Source: Dyella halodurans
GTDB taxonomy: Bacteria > Pseudomonadota > Gammaproteobacteria > Xanthomonadales > Rhodanobacteraceae
Assembly (NCBI RefSeq): GCF_026283925.1
Contig: NZ_JAPDPF010000002.1
Span: forward strand, 650,331 to 714,330
Direction of reading: 5' to 3'
DNA length: 64,000 nucleotides
Positions 16,708 through 25,305 of the stretch are shown in pieces. Below the pieces are notes generated by a model that saw only the letters and a program-made list of their open reading frames with translations, did not search any database and was not told the origin of the DNA. The position numbers and the translations under genes are program-made. The first letter of the stretch is position 1, and each line of letters starts with the position of its first letter.

Positions 16708-19335
16708 GTGTTCAGAGCACTGCACAAAGGTCTGGTCTGGCTGGTCGACCAAAGCGGTCGCCATCACTACATCGTGTTGCTGCTGGCGGCGCTGCTGGCG
16801 GCGCTGAGCCTGATGGCCGCGTCCCATCATCTGAGCATCGATACGAATTCCGACCACCTGTTTTCCGAGCAGTTGCCCTGGCGCCAGCGTAGCGAAGCCT
16901 TTGCCCGGCAGTTTCCCCAGTTCAGCGATACGCTGACCGTCGTCGTCCGCGCGCCAACGGCCGAGGAAGCACGCATTACCGCCAAGGCGCTGAATGAGAA
17001 GCTGGCGGCGGACCCCAGCCACTTCCGCTCGTCCACCACGCCTGGCATCAGTCCCTTCTTCGATCGCCAAGGCCTCGTGCTGCTGCCGCCGAAGGATTTG
17101 TCGGACACGATCAGCAGCATGCTGCAAGCGCAGCCACTGCTCGGCCCGCTGGCGACTGACGCGTCGGCACGCGGCCTGTTCAAGGGCATCGACCTGATGG
17201 TCGAAGGCGTCCGCCACGGCATGACCGACGATCTATCGTCGTATGACGCTGCACTCGGCAATGTGGCGGATGCCATGGAAGCGGCCCTGGCCGGGCATGC
17301 GTCGCCGCTGTCCTGGCAAGCCTTGCTGACGCCGAATCTGGTGGGCAGCCACGGTGGCCAGGAGTTTGTGCTGGTGCATCCGGTGATGGATTTCCGTGCC
17401 CTGGAGCCTGGGCGTGCGGCTACCGAAGCGATGCTGAGGCTTGCCGCCGAGTTGCCCGCCGTCAAGGCGGGACGCGCGAAGATCAACTACACCGGCTCGG
17501 TGCCGCTGGCCGACGAAGAATTCTCCTCGCTCACCGATCGGGCCGGACCCATCGCCATTGGCAGCAGCCTGCTGCTGATCTTCTGGCTGGTGCTGGCGCT
17601 GGGCACCTGGCGACTGATCGTGCCGGTGGTGATCACCCTGGTGGTCGGACTCATCTATACGCTGGGTTTCGCCGCGCTCGCCGTCGGCCGCCTGAACCTG
17701 GTTTCGGTGGCGTTTGCCGTGCTGTTCATTGGCCTGGCCGTCGACTTCGGCATCCAGTTTGGCGTACGTCTGCATGCCCGCCAGTACAGCGACCGTACGT
17801 TTGACGATTCGCTGCACGAAACGGCGCATCGTGTGGTGAGTCAGGTCGGCCTGGCGGCGCTGGCGACCGCCTGTGGTTTCCTGGCGTTTTCACCCACGGA
17901 TTTCACCGGCGTGGCCGAATTGGGCACCATCGCCGGCGTTGGCATGCTGCTGGCCCTGCTGTGCACGATTACCGTGTTGCCGGCCCTGCTGCGCCTGCTG
18001 AGCAAGGGTTCGCCCCACGCGGAAGTGGCCTTGCCGGGCGGTGCCGCCGCGGATGGCTGGCTGGAGCGCCAACGCAAGCCGGTGCTGGTGGTGTTCGCCT
18101 TGCTGGGCTTGGCCGGCCTGTGGGGCGCGATCACCATTCCATTCGATGCCAATCCCTTGCATACGAAAAACGCGAACAGCGAAGCCATGCGCACGCTGAC
18201 CTCGTTGATGGACGATCCCAACACCAATCCGTTCACCATGGACGTGCTGGTGAAGGACCTCGCCACCGCACAACAACTGAGCGAGCGCCTGGGCAAACTG
18301 CCCGAGGTGGCACAGGTCGTTTCGGGTGTCGATTTCGTACCCGCCGACCAGGCGGACAAGCTCGACCAGATCGCGCAAGCCTCGGACTTGATGTATGCGG
18401 TGCTGAACCCCGGTGAAAAGGTGGCGCCGCCCAGCTATGCCGAAATGCGCGAGACGGCCAAGGACACCAGCGAGGGTATTGCCAGCGTGGCCGACAAGCT
18501 CGCGCCCAACTCGCCCTTGCGGCGCATTGGCAAGGCCCTGGGTCGACTGGCGCAGGGGACGGACGAACAGATGGCCACCGCCAACCAGTCCTTGACGCAA
18601 TTCCTGCCGTACACGCTTAACCAGTTGGCCGACTCGTTGTCGGCCCAGAAGATCACCATGCAGAGCCTGCCCGCGGATCTCAAACGCGACTGGTTCACGC
18701 CGGACGGCCAGGTACGCATCCAGGTCACGCCGACGGCCAAGGCGCAGAACACGGCCGGCTTGCGTCGCTTCGTGAAAGTCGTGCAGGACGTGGCACCGGA
18801 AGCTGCTGGTTCGGCCGTCGACACGATCAAGGCCGCGGACACGATACTCGACGCCTTCCGCGAAGCCGCTGTCTACGCCACGCTCGCCATCGGCGTCGTG
18901 TTGATGTTGGTGCTGCAGCGCTTCCGCGATGCCGGCCTGGTGCTGGCCACGTTGCTGATGTCCGCGCTGCTCACCGCCTTGCTGGCGCGGCTGCTGGGCA
19001 TTTCGATCAATTTCGCCAACATCATCGCCCTGCCCTTGCTGCTTGGCGTTGGCGTGTCCTTCAATGTGTATTTCGTGATGAACTGGCGCCACGGCATGCA
19101 CCATTTCCTCGGTTCGCCGACGGCGCGCGCGATCCTGTTCTCGGCGCTTACCACCGGCACCGCGTTCGGCAGCCTGGCCATTTCCCGCCACCCGGGGACC
19201 GCCAGCATGGGCCTGGTCTTGTTGCTGAGCCTGCTCGCCGTGCTGCTGTCGACCTTCGCCTTCCTTCCCGCCGTGCTGTATTCGATCCGACCAGCCGATT
19301 CGACCAAGACAAGCGCGCACTCGCGCCCTGCCTAA
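16708..19335 (+). CDS. hpnN: Hopanoid transporter HpnN (RND superfamily)
   Basis: HpnN belongs to the RND/MMPL-like permeases and is needed for moving hopanoids from the inner to the outer membrane (shown for the Rhodopseudomonas and Burkholderia proteins). The 875-residue product has the expected twofold layout: TM1 at about 22-40, a large periplasmic loop, TM2-6 from about 280 to 430, a second TM near 460 followed by a second loop, and TM8-12 from about 725 to 865. Start is GTG 16708 with AAGGAGAT nine bases upstream. It follows hpnG by 79 bases, and a copC-like gene follows 30 bases later on the same strand. Confidence 0.94.
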   Translation: MFRALHKGLVWLVDQSGRHHYIVLLLAALLAALSLMAASHHLSIDTNSDHLFSEQLPWRQRSEAFARQFPQFSDTLTVVVRAPTAEEARITAKALNEKLAADPSHFRSSTTPGISPFFDRQGLVLLPPKDLSDTISSMLQAQPLLGPLATDASARGLFKGIDLMVEGVRHGMTDDLSSYDAALGNVADAMEAALAGHASPLSWQALLTPNLVGSHGGQEFVLVHPVMDFRALEPGRAATEAMLRLAAELPAVKAGRAKINYTGSVPLADEEFSSLTDRAGPIAIGSSLLLIFWLVLALGTWRLIVPVVITLVVGLIYTLGFAALAVGRLNLVSVAFAVLFIGLAVDFGIQFGVRLHARQYSDRTFDDSLHETAHRVVSQVGLAALATACGFLAFSPTDFTGVAELGTIAGVGMLLALLCTITVLPALLRLLSKGSPHAEVALPGGAAADGWLERQRKPVLVVFALLGLAGLWGAITIPFDANPLHTKNANSEAMRTLTSLMDDPNTNPFTMDVLVKDLATAQQLSERLGKLPEVAQVVSGVDFVPADQADKLDQIAQASDLMYAVLNPGEKVAPPSYAEMRETAKDTSEGIASVADKLAPNSPLRRIGKALGRLAQGTDEQMATANQSLTQFLPYTLNQLADSLSAQKITMQSLPADLKRDWFTPDGQVRIQVTPTAKAQNTAGLRRFVKVVQDVAPEAAGSAVDTIKAADTILDAFREAAVYATLAIGVVLMLVLQRFRDAGLVLATLLMSALLTALLARLLGISINFANIIALPLLLGVGVSFNVYFVMNWRHGMHHFLGSPTARAILFSALTTGTAFGSLAISRHPGTASMGLVLLLSLLAVLLSTFAFLPAVLYSIRPADSTKTSAHSRPA

Positions 19336-19365
19336 CGCCTCGCCACTTCAACCTGGAGTCTGCAT

Positions 19366-19737
19366 ATGGGTTATCAGCGCCGATTCGCGATCGTCGTCCT
19401 CACTCTCGCCGGCATGTTCATGAGCATCAGTGCGAGCGCGCACGCGATTCTTGTCGACAGCACGCCCAAGGCCAATGGCAGCATGGCGGCGGGCCACGCT
19501 GCACTGGTGCTCAAGTACAACAGCAAGATCGACCAGGGACGATCCCGCCTGGTCCTGGTCGGACCCGATCACAAGGAAACGCCGCTTGCCATCTCGGCCA
19601 GCGCGGACCGGCCCAACGAGCTCGACAGCAGCGCGGAACTGAGTCCGGGTGCCTATGTGATCCACTGGCAGGCGCTGGCCCTGGATGGGCATATCACCCG
19701 CGGCGACCTGCCTTTCACGGTGAGCGCCAAGCCGTAA
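19366..19737 (+). CDS. copC: CopC-like periplasmic copper-binding protein
   Basis: A 123-residue exported protein. A signal peptide (about 1-26, ending SISASA) leaves a mature N-terminus HAILVDSTPKANG, the CopC family entry whose first histidine normally binds Cu(II). The rest is the CopC beta-barrel: LVLKYNSKID, LVLVGPDHKETPL and ELSPGAYVIHWQALALDGHITRG, the latter with the second conserved histidines. It sits 30 bases after hpnN and about 50 bases before a copD-like gene, so it is probably co-transcribed with both. CopC/CopD pairs handle periplasmic copper and its import. Why they follow a hopanoid transporter is unclear. Confidence 0.87.
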   Translation: MGYQRRFAIVVLTLAGMFMSISASAHAILVDSTPKANGSMAAGHAALVLKYNSKIDQGRSRLVLVGPDHKETPLAISASADRPNELDSSAELSPGAYVIHWQALALDGHITRGDLPFTVSAKP

Positions 19738-19786
19738 GCCTGCACGTCCCCGTGTTGCAACCTCCTGCTGTATCCACCGATCATCC

Positions 19787-21454
19787 GTGGGTGATTCCGT
19801 GACCCTGCTCGTCGATCTTTTCGGCTATCTCAGCGTGATCCTGCACAGCATGGTCATCGTGGCCCAGTCCATGACCCTGGGTGGCCTGCTGTTCCTGGTC
19901 TTCCTGCTGCATCCACTGGCCCGCACGTTGACGAAGGGCGACGAGCTGCAGCAGCGCGTGGTGCGCCTGACGCGCTTCAGCGCCTTGGGCCTGGTCGTTG
20001 CCGAGCTTGCTGCCACGGCCTTGCAGGTCTCCGTGCTGGTGACGACGGTCGATCTGCCGCTATCGAATGTGCTGCAGGCAGCGTTCGCGGTGTCGGGCGG
20101 GCTGAAGATGCTCAGCGCCGCACTCATCTTCCTGTGCCTGGGCGAGCGCACGCTGGCCGGGCGCCGCTCCCGCCTGTTGCTGCTGTTGTTCGGCGTCGTT
20201 GAGCTGGCCGCGGCCACGGTCACCACCCATGCCTATGCACGGCTTAGCGACAACCTGCTGCTGCTCTTTGTGGAAGGCCTGCATCAATTCGGCGCCGCCG
20301 TCTGGATCGGCGCCATTCCCAGCTTCGTTCTCGTCTTGCATCATCTGGAGGACGCCGAAAGCCTGCGCCTGGTCGGCACGCGCTTTTCCCGCATGTCGAT
20401 GCTTGGCGTTACCTGCATCCTGCTGTCCGGCGCGCTGATGTGCGTGTTCTACATCGGCGACCTGCAGGGGTTTTATGGCACGGCCTACGGCGTCATGGTG
20501 GGCGCCAAGATCGCCATGTTCCTCGCCTTGCTGGGGCTGGGCTTTGGCAACTTCCGCGTCACCGAGCGCCTGCGCAAGGGGCAACCGGCGCAGGTGCTGC
20601 GCATGCGCCGCTTCGCCGAAGTGGAAATCGGCATCGGCTTCACCATCTTCTTTGCGGCCGCATCGCTGACCTCCGTGCCACCCGCCATCGATCTCACCAC
20701 GGATCGCGTGAGCCTGCACGAAATCGCCGAACGCAACGCACCCGCATGGCCCCGCTTCAGTTCACCGGACCACGACCAGCTGGCGGTCTCGCAATTGCAG
20801 GCGCAACTCGATCGCGACGCTGCGCGCGAACACCAGGTGGCGGCATCGGCCACGCTGCCGGGCTCGGGCATCGCGCCGCCACGCAATGCGCAGGACATGG
20901 CGTGGTCGGAATACAACCACCATTGGGCCGGCATGTTCGTCCTGCTGATCGGCCTGCTGGCCCTGCTCAATCGCGCCGGCGTCGGATGGGCCAAACACTG
21001 GCCCCTGCTTTTCCTGGCCATGGCGGTGTTCCTGTTGCTGCGCTCCGACCCGGAGGTATGGCCGCTGGGCCAGGAGGGTTGGTGGGCGGCGTGGCGCGAC
21101 GTGGAGGTCGCCCAGCATCGCTTCTTCGTGCTGCTGATCGTGCTGTTCGGCTACTTCGAGTGGTCGGTGCGCACGGGGCGCCTGCGCAACGAACGCGCTG
21201 CCCTGGTGTTTCCGTTGCTGGTGGCCGTCGGTGGCGCGATGCTGCTCACCCACAATCATCAGATCTCCAACGTCAAGGACCAGATGCTGATCGAGCTGAC
21301 GCATACGCCGCTCGCGTTGAGCGGCGTGGCAGCAGGCTGGGCACGCTGGCTGGAATTGCGCCTGCCGGGACGCGGCGGTCGCATCGCCGGCATCGTGTGG
21401 CCGCTCTGCTTCATGCTGATCGGCGTCATCCTGCTGTGGTATCGGGAAGCCTGA
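19787..21454 (+). CDS. copD: CopD-like multi-spanning membrane protein
   Basis: A 555-residue inner-membrane protein with roughly 12 hydrophobic segments. The middle part (about 140-300) has the CopD/YcnJ copper-resistance D domain: HQFGAAVWIGAIPSFVLVLHHL, FSRMSMLGVTCILLSGALM, VMVGAKIAMFLALLGLGFGNF. The C-terminal part adds further helices with histidines (EYNHHWAGMF, LTHNHQ, ELTHTPLALSG) that could form a metal path. A soluble insert lies at about 305-365. Start is a GTG and could equally be the GTG four codons later. It faces the ispA stop across a stem-loop at 21454-21476. Copper transport is inferred from the family and the adjacent CopC. Confidence 0.83.
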   Translation: MGDSVTLLVDLFGYLSVILHSMVIVAQSMTLGGLLFLVFLLHPLARTLTKGDELQQRVVRLTRFSALGLVVAELAATALQVSVLVTTVDLPLSNVLQAAFAVSGGLKMLSAALIFLCLGERTLAGRRSRLLLLLFGVVELAAATVTTHAYARLSDNLLLLFVEGLHQFGAAVWIGAIPSFVLVLHHLEDAESLRLVGTRFSRMSMLGVTCILLSGALMCVFYIGDLQGFYGTAYGVMVGAKIAMFLALLGLGFGNFRVTERLRKGQPAQVLRMRRFAEVEIGIGFTIFFAAASLTSVPPAIDLTTDRVSLHEIAERNAPAWPRFSSPDHDQLAVSQLQAQLDRDAAREHQVAASATLPGSGIAPPRNAQDMAWSEYNHHWAGMFVLLIGLLALLNRAGVGWAKHWPLLFLAMAVFLLLRSDPEVWPLGQEGWWAAWRDVEVAQHRFFVLLIVLFGYFEWSVRTGRLRNERAALVFPLLVAVGGAMLLTHNHQISNVKDQMLIELTHTPLALSGVAAGWARWLELRLPGRGGRIAGIVWPLCFMLIGVILLWYREA

Positions 21455-21476
21455 GTCGAACCCCACAGGTTCGACT
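21454..21476. terminator. Bidirectional stem-loop between copD and ispA
   Basis: AGTCGAACC and GGTTCGACT form a perfect nine-base stem around a CCACA loop, exactly between the convergent stops of copD (21454) and ispA (21506). It lacks a clear T-run on either strand, so termination strength is uncertain. Confidence 0.5.
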
Positions 21477-21505
21477 TGGTACGAGCGCTTCGCCAACAGG
21501 CAAGG

Positions 21506-22444
21506 TCAATGCACGCGATGGACCACCATGTCGACCAGCGCATCCAGATGCGCGGCCGCTGCACCAAGCGGCGCCAGCGCAGCGTGGGCGCGCTCACCGA
21601 GTTGCCGTGCAAGCTCACGTGATTCTTCCAGGCCCAGCAGCGAAACGTAGGTGGGCTTGTGGTCCTGCGCATCCTTGCCCGGCGTCTTGCCGAGCGTGGC
21701 CGCGTCCATGGTGACGTCGAGAATATCGTCCACCACCTGGAATGCCAGGCCGACCGAGCGCTGGTATTCGTCCAGTGCCGCCAGCATGTCGGAGGTGAGC
21801 GGCTCGGGTCCACAGTGGGCGCCCATGAAAACCGCTGCGCGCAACAACGCGCCCGTCTTCATCCGGTGCATGCGTTCGAGTTGATCGCGCGGCAGGATGC
21901 TGCCGACGCTGGCCAGGTCGATGGCCTGCCCACCCACGAGCCCGAGCGAACTGCTTGCCTTCGCCAATTCCTGCATCAGGGCCACCCGCTGCGTGGCTGA
22001 CGCGGGCGCGTCAGCGATCACCGCGAAGGCCTGCGCCTGCAAGGCGTCGCCCACCAGGATGGCCATGGCTTCGCCATAGCGCACATGCACGGTGGGCTGG
22101 CCACGACGCAGCAGATCGTTGTCCATGGCTGGTAGATCGTCGTGCACCAGCGAATAGGCATGGATCATTTCGATCGCACTGGCGGCAGCATCGAGGAGTG
22201 ACGGCGCGGCGCCCACCAGTTCGCCGGCCGCGTGGCAAAGCAAGGCACGCACGCGCTTGCCGCCGCCCAGGGTGGCGTAGCGCATCGCGTCATGCAGGGT
22301 CTCGGGTGGACTTTCGGCCGACGGCAAATAAGCCGCCAGCGCGACTTCAGTGCGCTGGACGATGCTTTTCACCCAGCTTTCGATTGGCTCGGCACCCAGG
22401 ACTGGAGCAGACGACTCGGGCCAGAGCTGTATAGCTTCACTCAC
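21506..22444 (-). CDS. ispA: Farnesyl diphosphate synthase (short-chain polyprenyl synthetase)
   Basis: Adds two IPP units to DMAPP to make farnesyl diphosphate, the substrate of the squalene synthase encoded at 12725. The first Asp-rich motif is DDLPAMD (Asp102-Asp108) after HAYSLVH, and the second is DDILD (Asp239-Asp243). LGGGKRVRALLC near residue 59 is the IPP-binding block. Length 312 is typical with a short N-terminal extension. It begins 12 bases after the dxr stop, so dxr and ispA are co-transcribed leftward. A geranylgeranyl product cannot be fully ruled out by eye, but family similarity and context favour C15. Confidence 0.94.
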   Translation of the reverse strand: MSEAIQLWPESSAPVLGAEPIESWVKSIVQRTEVALAAYLPSAESPPETLHDAMRYATLGGGKRVRALLCHAAGELVGAAPSLLDAAASAIEMIHAYSLVHDDLPAMDNDLLRRGQPTVHVRYGEAMAILVGDALQAQAFAVIADAPASATQRVALMQELAKASSSLGLVGGQAIDLASVGSILPRDQLERMHRMKTGALLRAAVFMGAHCGPEPLTSDMLAALDEYQRSVGLAFQVVDDILDVTMDAATLGKTPGKDAQDHKPTYVSLLGLEESRELARQLGERAHAALAPLGAAAAHLDALVDMVVHRVH

Positions 22445-22456
22445 TGAAATCTCCCA

Positions 22457-23686
22457 CTAGTGAACGGCAACCCGCTGCGCCCCAAAGGCAGGCAGGTGGC
22501 GGATGATTTGTTGGGCCATGGCACGTGCCGCGGCGTCGGCTGCAAAAATGTCTTCGAGTTGATGGTGCGCGGCAAGGGGCGGCAAGCGGTGCAGTGCCTC
22601 CTCCACGACCTGGGCGATCGCGGTGAAGCGAATCTGCCCCTGCAAAAAAGCTTCCACTGCGATCTCGTTCGCTGCGTTGAGCGTCACGCTGGCGGCGCAT
22701 CCATCGCGCAGCACCTCCAGCCCCAGGCGAAGACAGGGGAAGCGCGACAGATCCGGCGCGGCAAAGCTCAGGTTGGCCATGCGGGTCAGGTCCAGCGGCG
22801 CCACGCCGGAGTCGATGCGCTCCGGATAAGCCAGGGCATGCGCGATCGGCGTGCGCATATCGGGGTTGCCGAGTTGGGCAAGCACGGATTGGTCGGCGTA
22901 AGCCACCATCGAATGAATCACGCTCTGCGGGTGGATCACGACTTCGATGCGCTCGGCTGGCATGTTGAACAGCCAGTGCGCCTCGATCGTCTCCAGCGCC
23001 TTGTTCATCATGGTGGCCGAATCGACCGAGATCTTGCGACCCATGACCCAGTTCGGATGGGCGCAGGCCTGATCGGGCGTGACCTCATCGAGGCTATCCA
23101 GGGCACGGGTGAGGAACGGCCCGCCCGAGGCGGTGAGGATCAGGCGCTCGACACCAGCGCCGGACTTCAGGCAGGTTCCCAGGCACTGGAAGATCGCGTT
23201 GTGCTCGCTGTCCAGCGGCAACAAGGTGGCGCCGTGCTCGACCACCGTGCGCATGAACAGCGCGCCCGACATCACCAGGGCCTCCTTGTTCGCCAGCAGG
23301 ATCTTCTTGCCCGCACGGGCCGCGGCCAGCGAGGAAGGCAGGCCGGCGGCGCCGACGATGGCCGCCACCACGGTATCGCACTCTTGCGAACTGGCGACGG
23401 CGCACAGCGCGTCCGCGCCATAAGTCACTTCAGTATCCAGGTGCGCTGCCCGCAACTTCTGTTCGAGCCGGGCGGCATCCGCTGCCTCGCCAACAACCAC
23501 CAGGGCCGGTCGAAAGGCCAGGCACTGATCGTAAAGCCGGTCGATGCTGCGATGAGCCGTCAGGGCGGTCACCGTGAAGCGATCAGGATGGCGTGCGACC
23601 ACATCCAGCGTACTGCCACCGATCGAACCCGTGGAGCCAAGGATGGCGAGACGCTGTGTTCCATGCGATACGGTTGGGCTACTCAT
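22457..23686 (-). CDS. dxr: 1-deoxy-D-xylulose 5-phosphate reductoisomerase
   Basis: Dxr (IspC) makes 2-C-methylerythritol 4-phosphate, the committed step of the DXP isoprenoid pathway, using NADPH. The NADPH motif [18 protein letters not shown] starts near residue 14. The metal and substrate block is [15 protein letters not shown], followed by LTASGGPFL and [20 protein letters not shown], and the flexible loop contains [15 protein letters not shown] use ATG 23686 (409 residues, beginning MSSPTVSHG); a GTG seven codons upstream is possible. In most proteobacteria dxr sits with rseP and bamA. Here it lies between fpr and ispA in what looks like an isoprenoid supply operon for the hopanoid locus. 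Confidence 0.96.
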   Translation of the reverse strand: MSSPTVSHGTQRLAILGSTGSIGGSTLDVVARHPDRFTVTALTAHRSIDRLYDQCLAFRPALVVVGEAADAARLEQKLRAAHLDTEVTYGADALCAVASSQECDTVVAAIVGAAGLPSSLAAARAGKKILLANKEALVMSGALFMRTVVEHGATLLPLDSEHNAIFQCLGTCLKSGAGVERLILTASGGPFLTRALDSLDEVTPDQACAHPNWVMGRKISVDSATMMNKALETIEAHWLFNMPAERIEVVIHPQSVIHSMVAYADQSVLAQLGNPDMRTPIAHALAYPERIDSGVAPLDLTRMANLSFAAPDLSRFPCLRLGLEVLRDGCAASVTLNAANEIAVEAFLQGQIRFTAIAQVVEEALHRLPPLAAHHQLEDIFAADAAARAMAQQIIRHLPAFGAQRVAVH

Positions 23687-23735
23687 GACGCGACCTCCAG
23701 ATGGCACGCACGTCGAGAAAGTCGTCAGTTTCGTT

Positions 23736-24512
23736 TCACTTTTCGACGAAAGCGCGCTCGATCACATAGTCGCCAGGCTCGCGGGTGCGAGGTGATGCCT
23801 GGAACCCGCGACCATCGAGCAGTGCGCAGGAATCGTCCAGCATGGCCTGGCTGCCACACAGCATCACCCTATCGGTCTGCGGGTTCAACGGGGGCAAGCC
23901 GGCGAACTGGCTCATGCTGCCTTCGACGATGGCATCCGTCAGTCGTCCGCGATGGCGGAACGGTTCGCGCGTCACGCTGGGGTAGTAGACCAGCTTGTCC
24001 CGCACCAGCTCTCCCAGGTATTCGTGCCTGGGCAGCGTTTGCTCCAGGTATTCGGCGAACACGAGATCGCTGATCCTGCGCACGCCATGCGCGAGCACGA
24101 TCTTGTCGAAGCGGGCGTAGGTTTCCGGGTCGCGCACGATGCTGAGAAACGGCGCCAGGCCGGTGCCCGTACCGAGCAGGTAGAGATGCTTGCCTGGCTT
24201 GAGGTCGTTCAGCACCAAGGTGCCCGTAGGCTTGCGGCTGACCATCACCGGATCGCCCGGGCGCAAGCCTTGCAGACGTGACGTCAGCGGGCCATTGGGC
24301 ACCTTGATGCTGACGAACTCCAGGTGCTCTTCGTAATTCGCGCTGGCGATCGAGTAGGCGCGCAACAGCGGTCGCCCCTCAACCTCCAGGCCAATCATCA
24401 CGAAATGGCCGCTGTCGAAGCGGAAGCCTGGATCACGCGTGGTGCGGAAGCTGAAAAGGTTGTCGTTCCAGTGGTGTACGTCGATCACGTATTCCGTCGC
24501 CAATGCCACCAT
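23736..24512 (-). CDS. fpr: Ferredoxin/flavodoxin-NADP+ reductase
   Basis: A 258-residue FAD enzyme that passes electrons between NADPH and ferredoxin or flavodoxin. FAD binding is shown by [12 protein letters not shown] (the RxYS motif) and NADP binding by [15 protein letters not shown]. The C-terminal [12 protein letters not shown] is the bacterial class with a non-aromatic-Tyr ending. I take the ATG at 24512; a GTG three codons upstream is possible. It precedes dxr by 49 bases on the same strand. The late DXP enzymes IspG and IspH, and the radical-SAM enzymes HpnH and HpnJ, need low-potential electrons, so an Fpr in this position makes metabolic sense, though this link is inferred. Confidence 0.92.
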   Translation of the reverse strand: MVALATEYVIDVHHWNDNLFSFRTTRDPGFRFDSGHFVMIGLEVEGRPLLRAYSIASANYEEHLEFVSIKVPNGPLTSRLQGLRPGDPVMVSRKPTGTLVLNDLKPGKHLYLLGTGTGLAPFLSIVRDPETYARFDKIVLAHGVRRISDLVFAEYLEQTLPRHEYLGELVRDKLVYYPSVTREPFRHRGRLTDAIVEGSMSQFAGLPPLNPQTDRVMLCGSQAMLDDSCALLDGRGFQASPRTREPGDYVIERAFVEK

Positions 24513-24777
24513 ACCAGCCACCGCCCCAGTGATTGAGAGTGAGGAATCTTTGCGACCTTCCGACCGAGCAAGCTGGCAGACACCGGATCTCGTCGGTCCT
24601 GTCCAGGTTCACCGGCCACCTGCGCCCACGTCGGTCATCGTCTTAGTGCCAGTTTCGACAAACATAAGTCAATGAGAAGTGCAGCTGGCCTCCTGGGACG
24701 CGGCCAGCCGAACAGCAGCAAGCCCGACTCCGTTTCGAGTCGCACGCCGCGAGCCCGACATGGCCACCTTAGTCCCA
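24513..24777. other. Intergenic region upstream of fpr, nothing recognised
   Basis: This 265-base stretch between the fpr start and the stop of the small AT-hook gene has no gene with recognisable similarity, no tRNA and no strong hairpin. It probably holds the promoter of the fpr-dxr-ispA unit. Confidence 0.4.
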
Positions 24778-25035
24778 TCAGCTACCGAGCAGGGGGCGCA
24801 ATTGCTCCAGCTCCGCGCGCAATCGAGCGACCTGGGCGTTCGCCTCATCGCGCTCACGCAGCACTTGCTCGTAGATGACCGTGGGCACCGACTGCACGGC
24901 CTGCAATTTGCGCTTCGCGCGGTAACGCCGCGCCCGCTCCGCCGCACTCAACGCATCCGCTTTTCGCGGCCGACCGCGGCGGCGCTTGAAGATCAGGGGC
25001 ATCGCAATCGTCCCGGGATCGAAAGGGTCAACCAT
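24778..25035 (-). CDS. Small AT-hook/coiled-coil protein, function unknown
   Basis: An 85-residue, strongly basic protein. Residues 17-25 read KRRRGRPRK, a perfect AT-hook core (R-GRP-R) that binds the minor groove of AT-rich DNA. It is followed by AAERARRYRAKRKLQ and a C-terminal heptad-like stretch (VLRERDEANAQVARLRAELEQLRPLL) likely to form a coiled coil. Start ATG 25035 has GAGGAGGAG seven bases upstream; an in-frame start 45 bases further out lacks such a site. A 10-base palindrome GTGACGTCAC lies 36 bases upstream, in an AT-rich promoter region. I infer a small dimeric DNA-binding protein, perhaps autoregulated. No named family is recognised. Confidence 0.7.
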   Translation of the reverse strand: MVDPFDPGTIAMPLIFKRRRGRPRKADALSAAERARRYRAKRKLQAVQSVPTVIYEQVLRERDEANAQVARLRAELEQLRPLLGS

Positions 25036-25070
25036 GGCCACTCCTCCTCGTTTTGGCGGGCATATTTTAT

Positions 25071-25080
25071 GTGACGTCAC
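25071..25080. promoter_or_regulatory. GTGACGTCAC palindrome upstream of AT-hook gene
   Basis: A perfect 10-base palindrome lies 36 bases upstream of the start codon, beside an AT-rich stretch (ATATTTTATG on one side, TTAAATAATC on the other) that would suit a promoter. Possible operator; the binding protein is unknown. Confidence 0.4.
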
Positions 25081-25305
25081 TTAAATAATCAAGCAAAAAC
25101 CTGTTATTTCGCAACAACTAAGCGAAACATGTTCGAGCGATAGCAAGGACTTGGGCACGACGTGGCGACCACCGGCGTGGCCGCCAGGCGTTCACGCAAC
25201 AAGGAGACGCCAACGGCTACCGTCACCCAAAAAGCGCCGCACCACGACGAACGCGTCGTCCGGGTGCCGCCCCAATCCCCATCGGGCAACGAGGAAGAAC
25301 CGAAC

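Noticed and set aside
17890..19320. Open frame of 476 codons on the minus strand opposite hpnN
   Set aside because: Antisense shadow; Gln/Arg/His-rich and no domain, while hpnN on the plus strand is complete.
21454..21476. GGTTCGAC sequence looked like a tRNA T-arm
   Set aside because: It is one arm of a perfect stem-loop between convergent genes; no acceptor stem, anticodon arm or CCA context is present.
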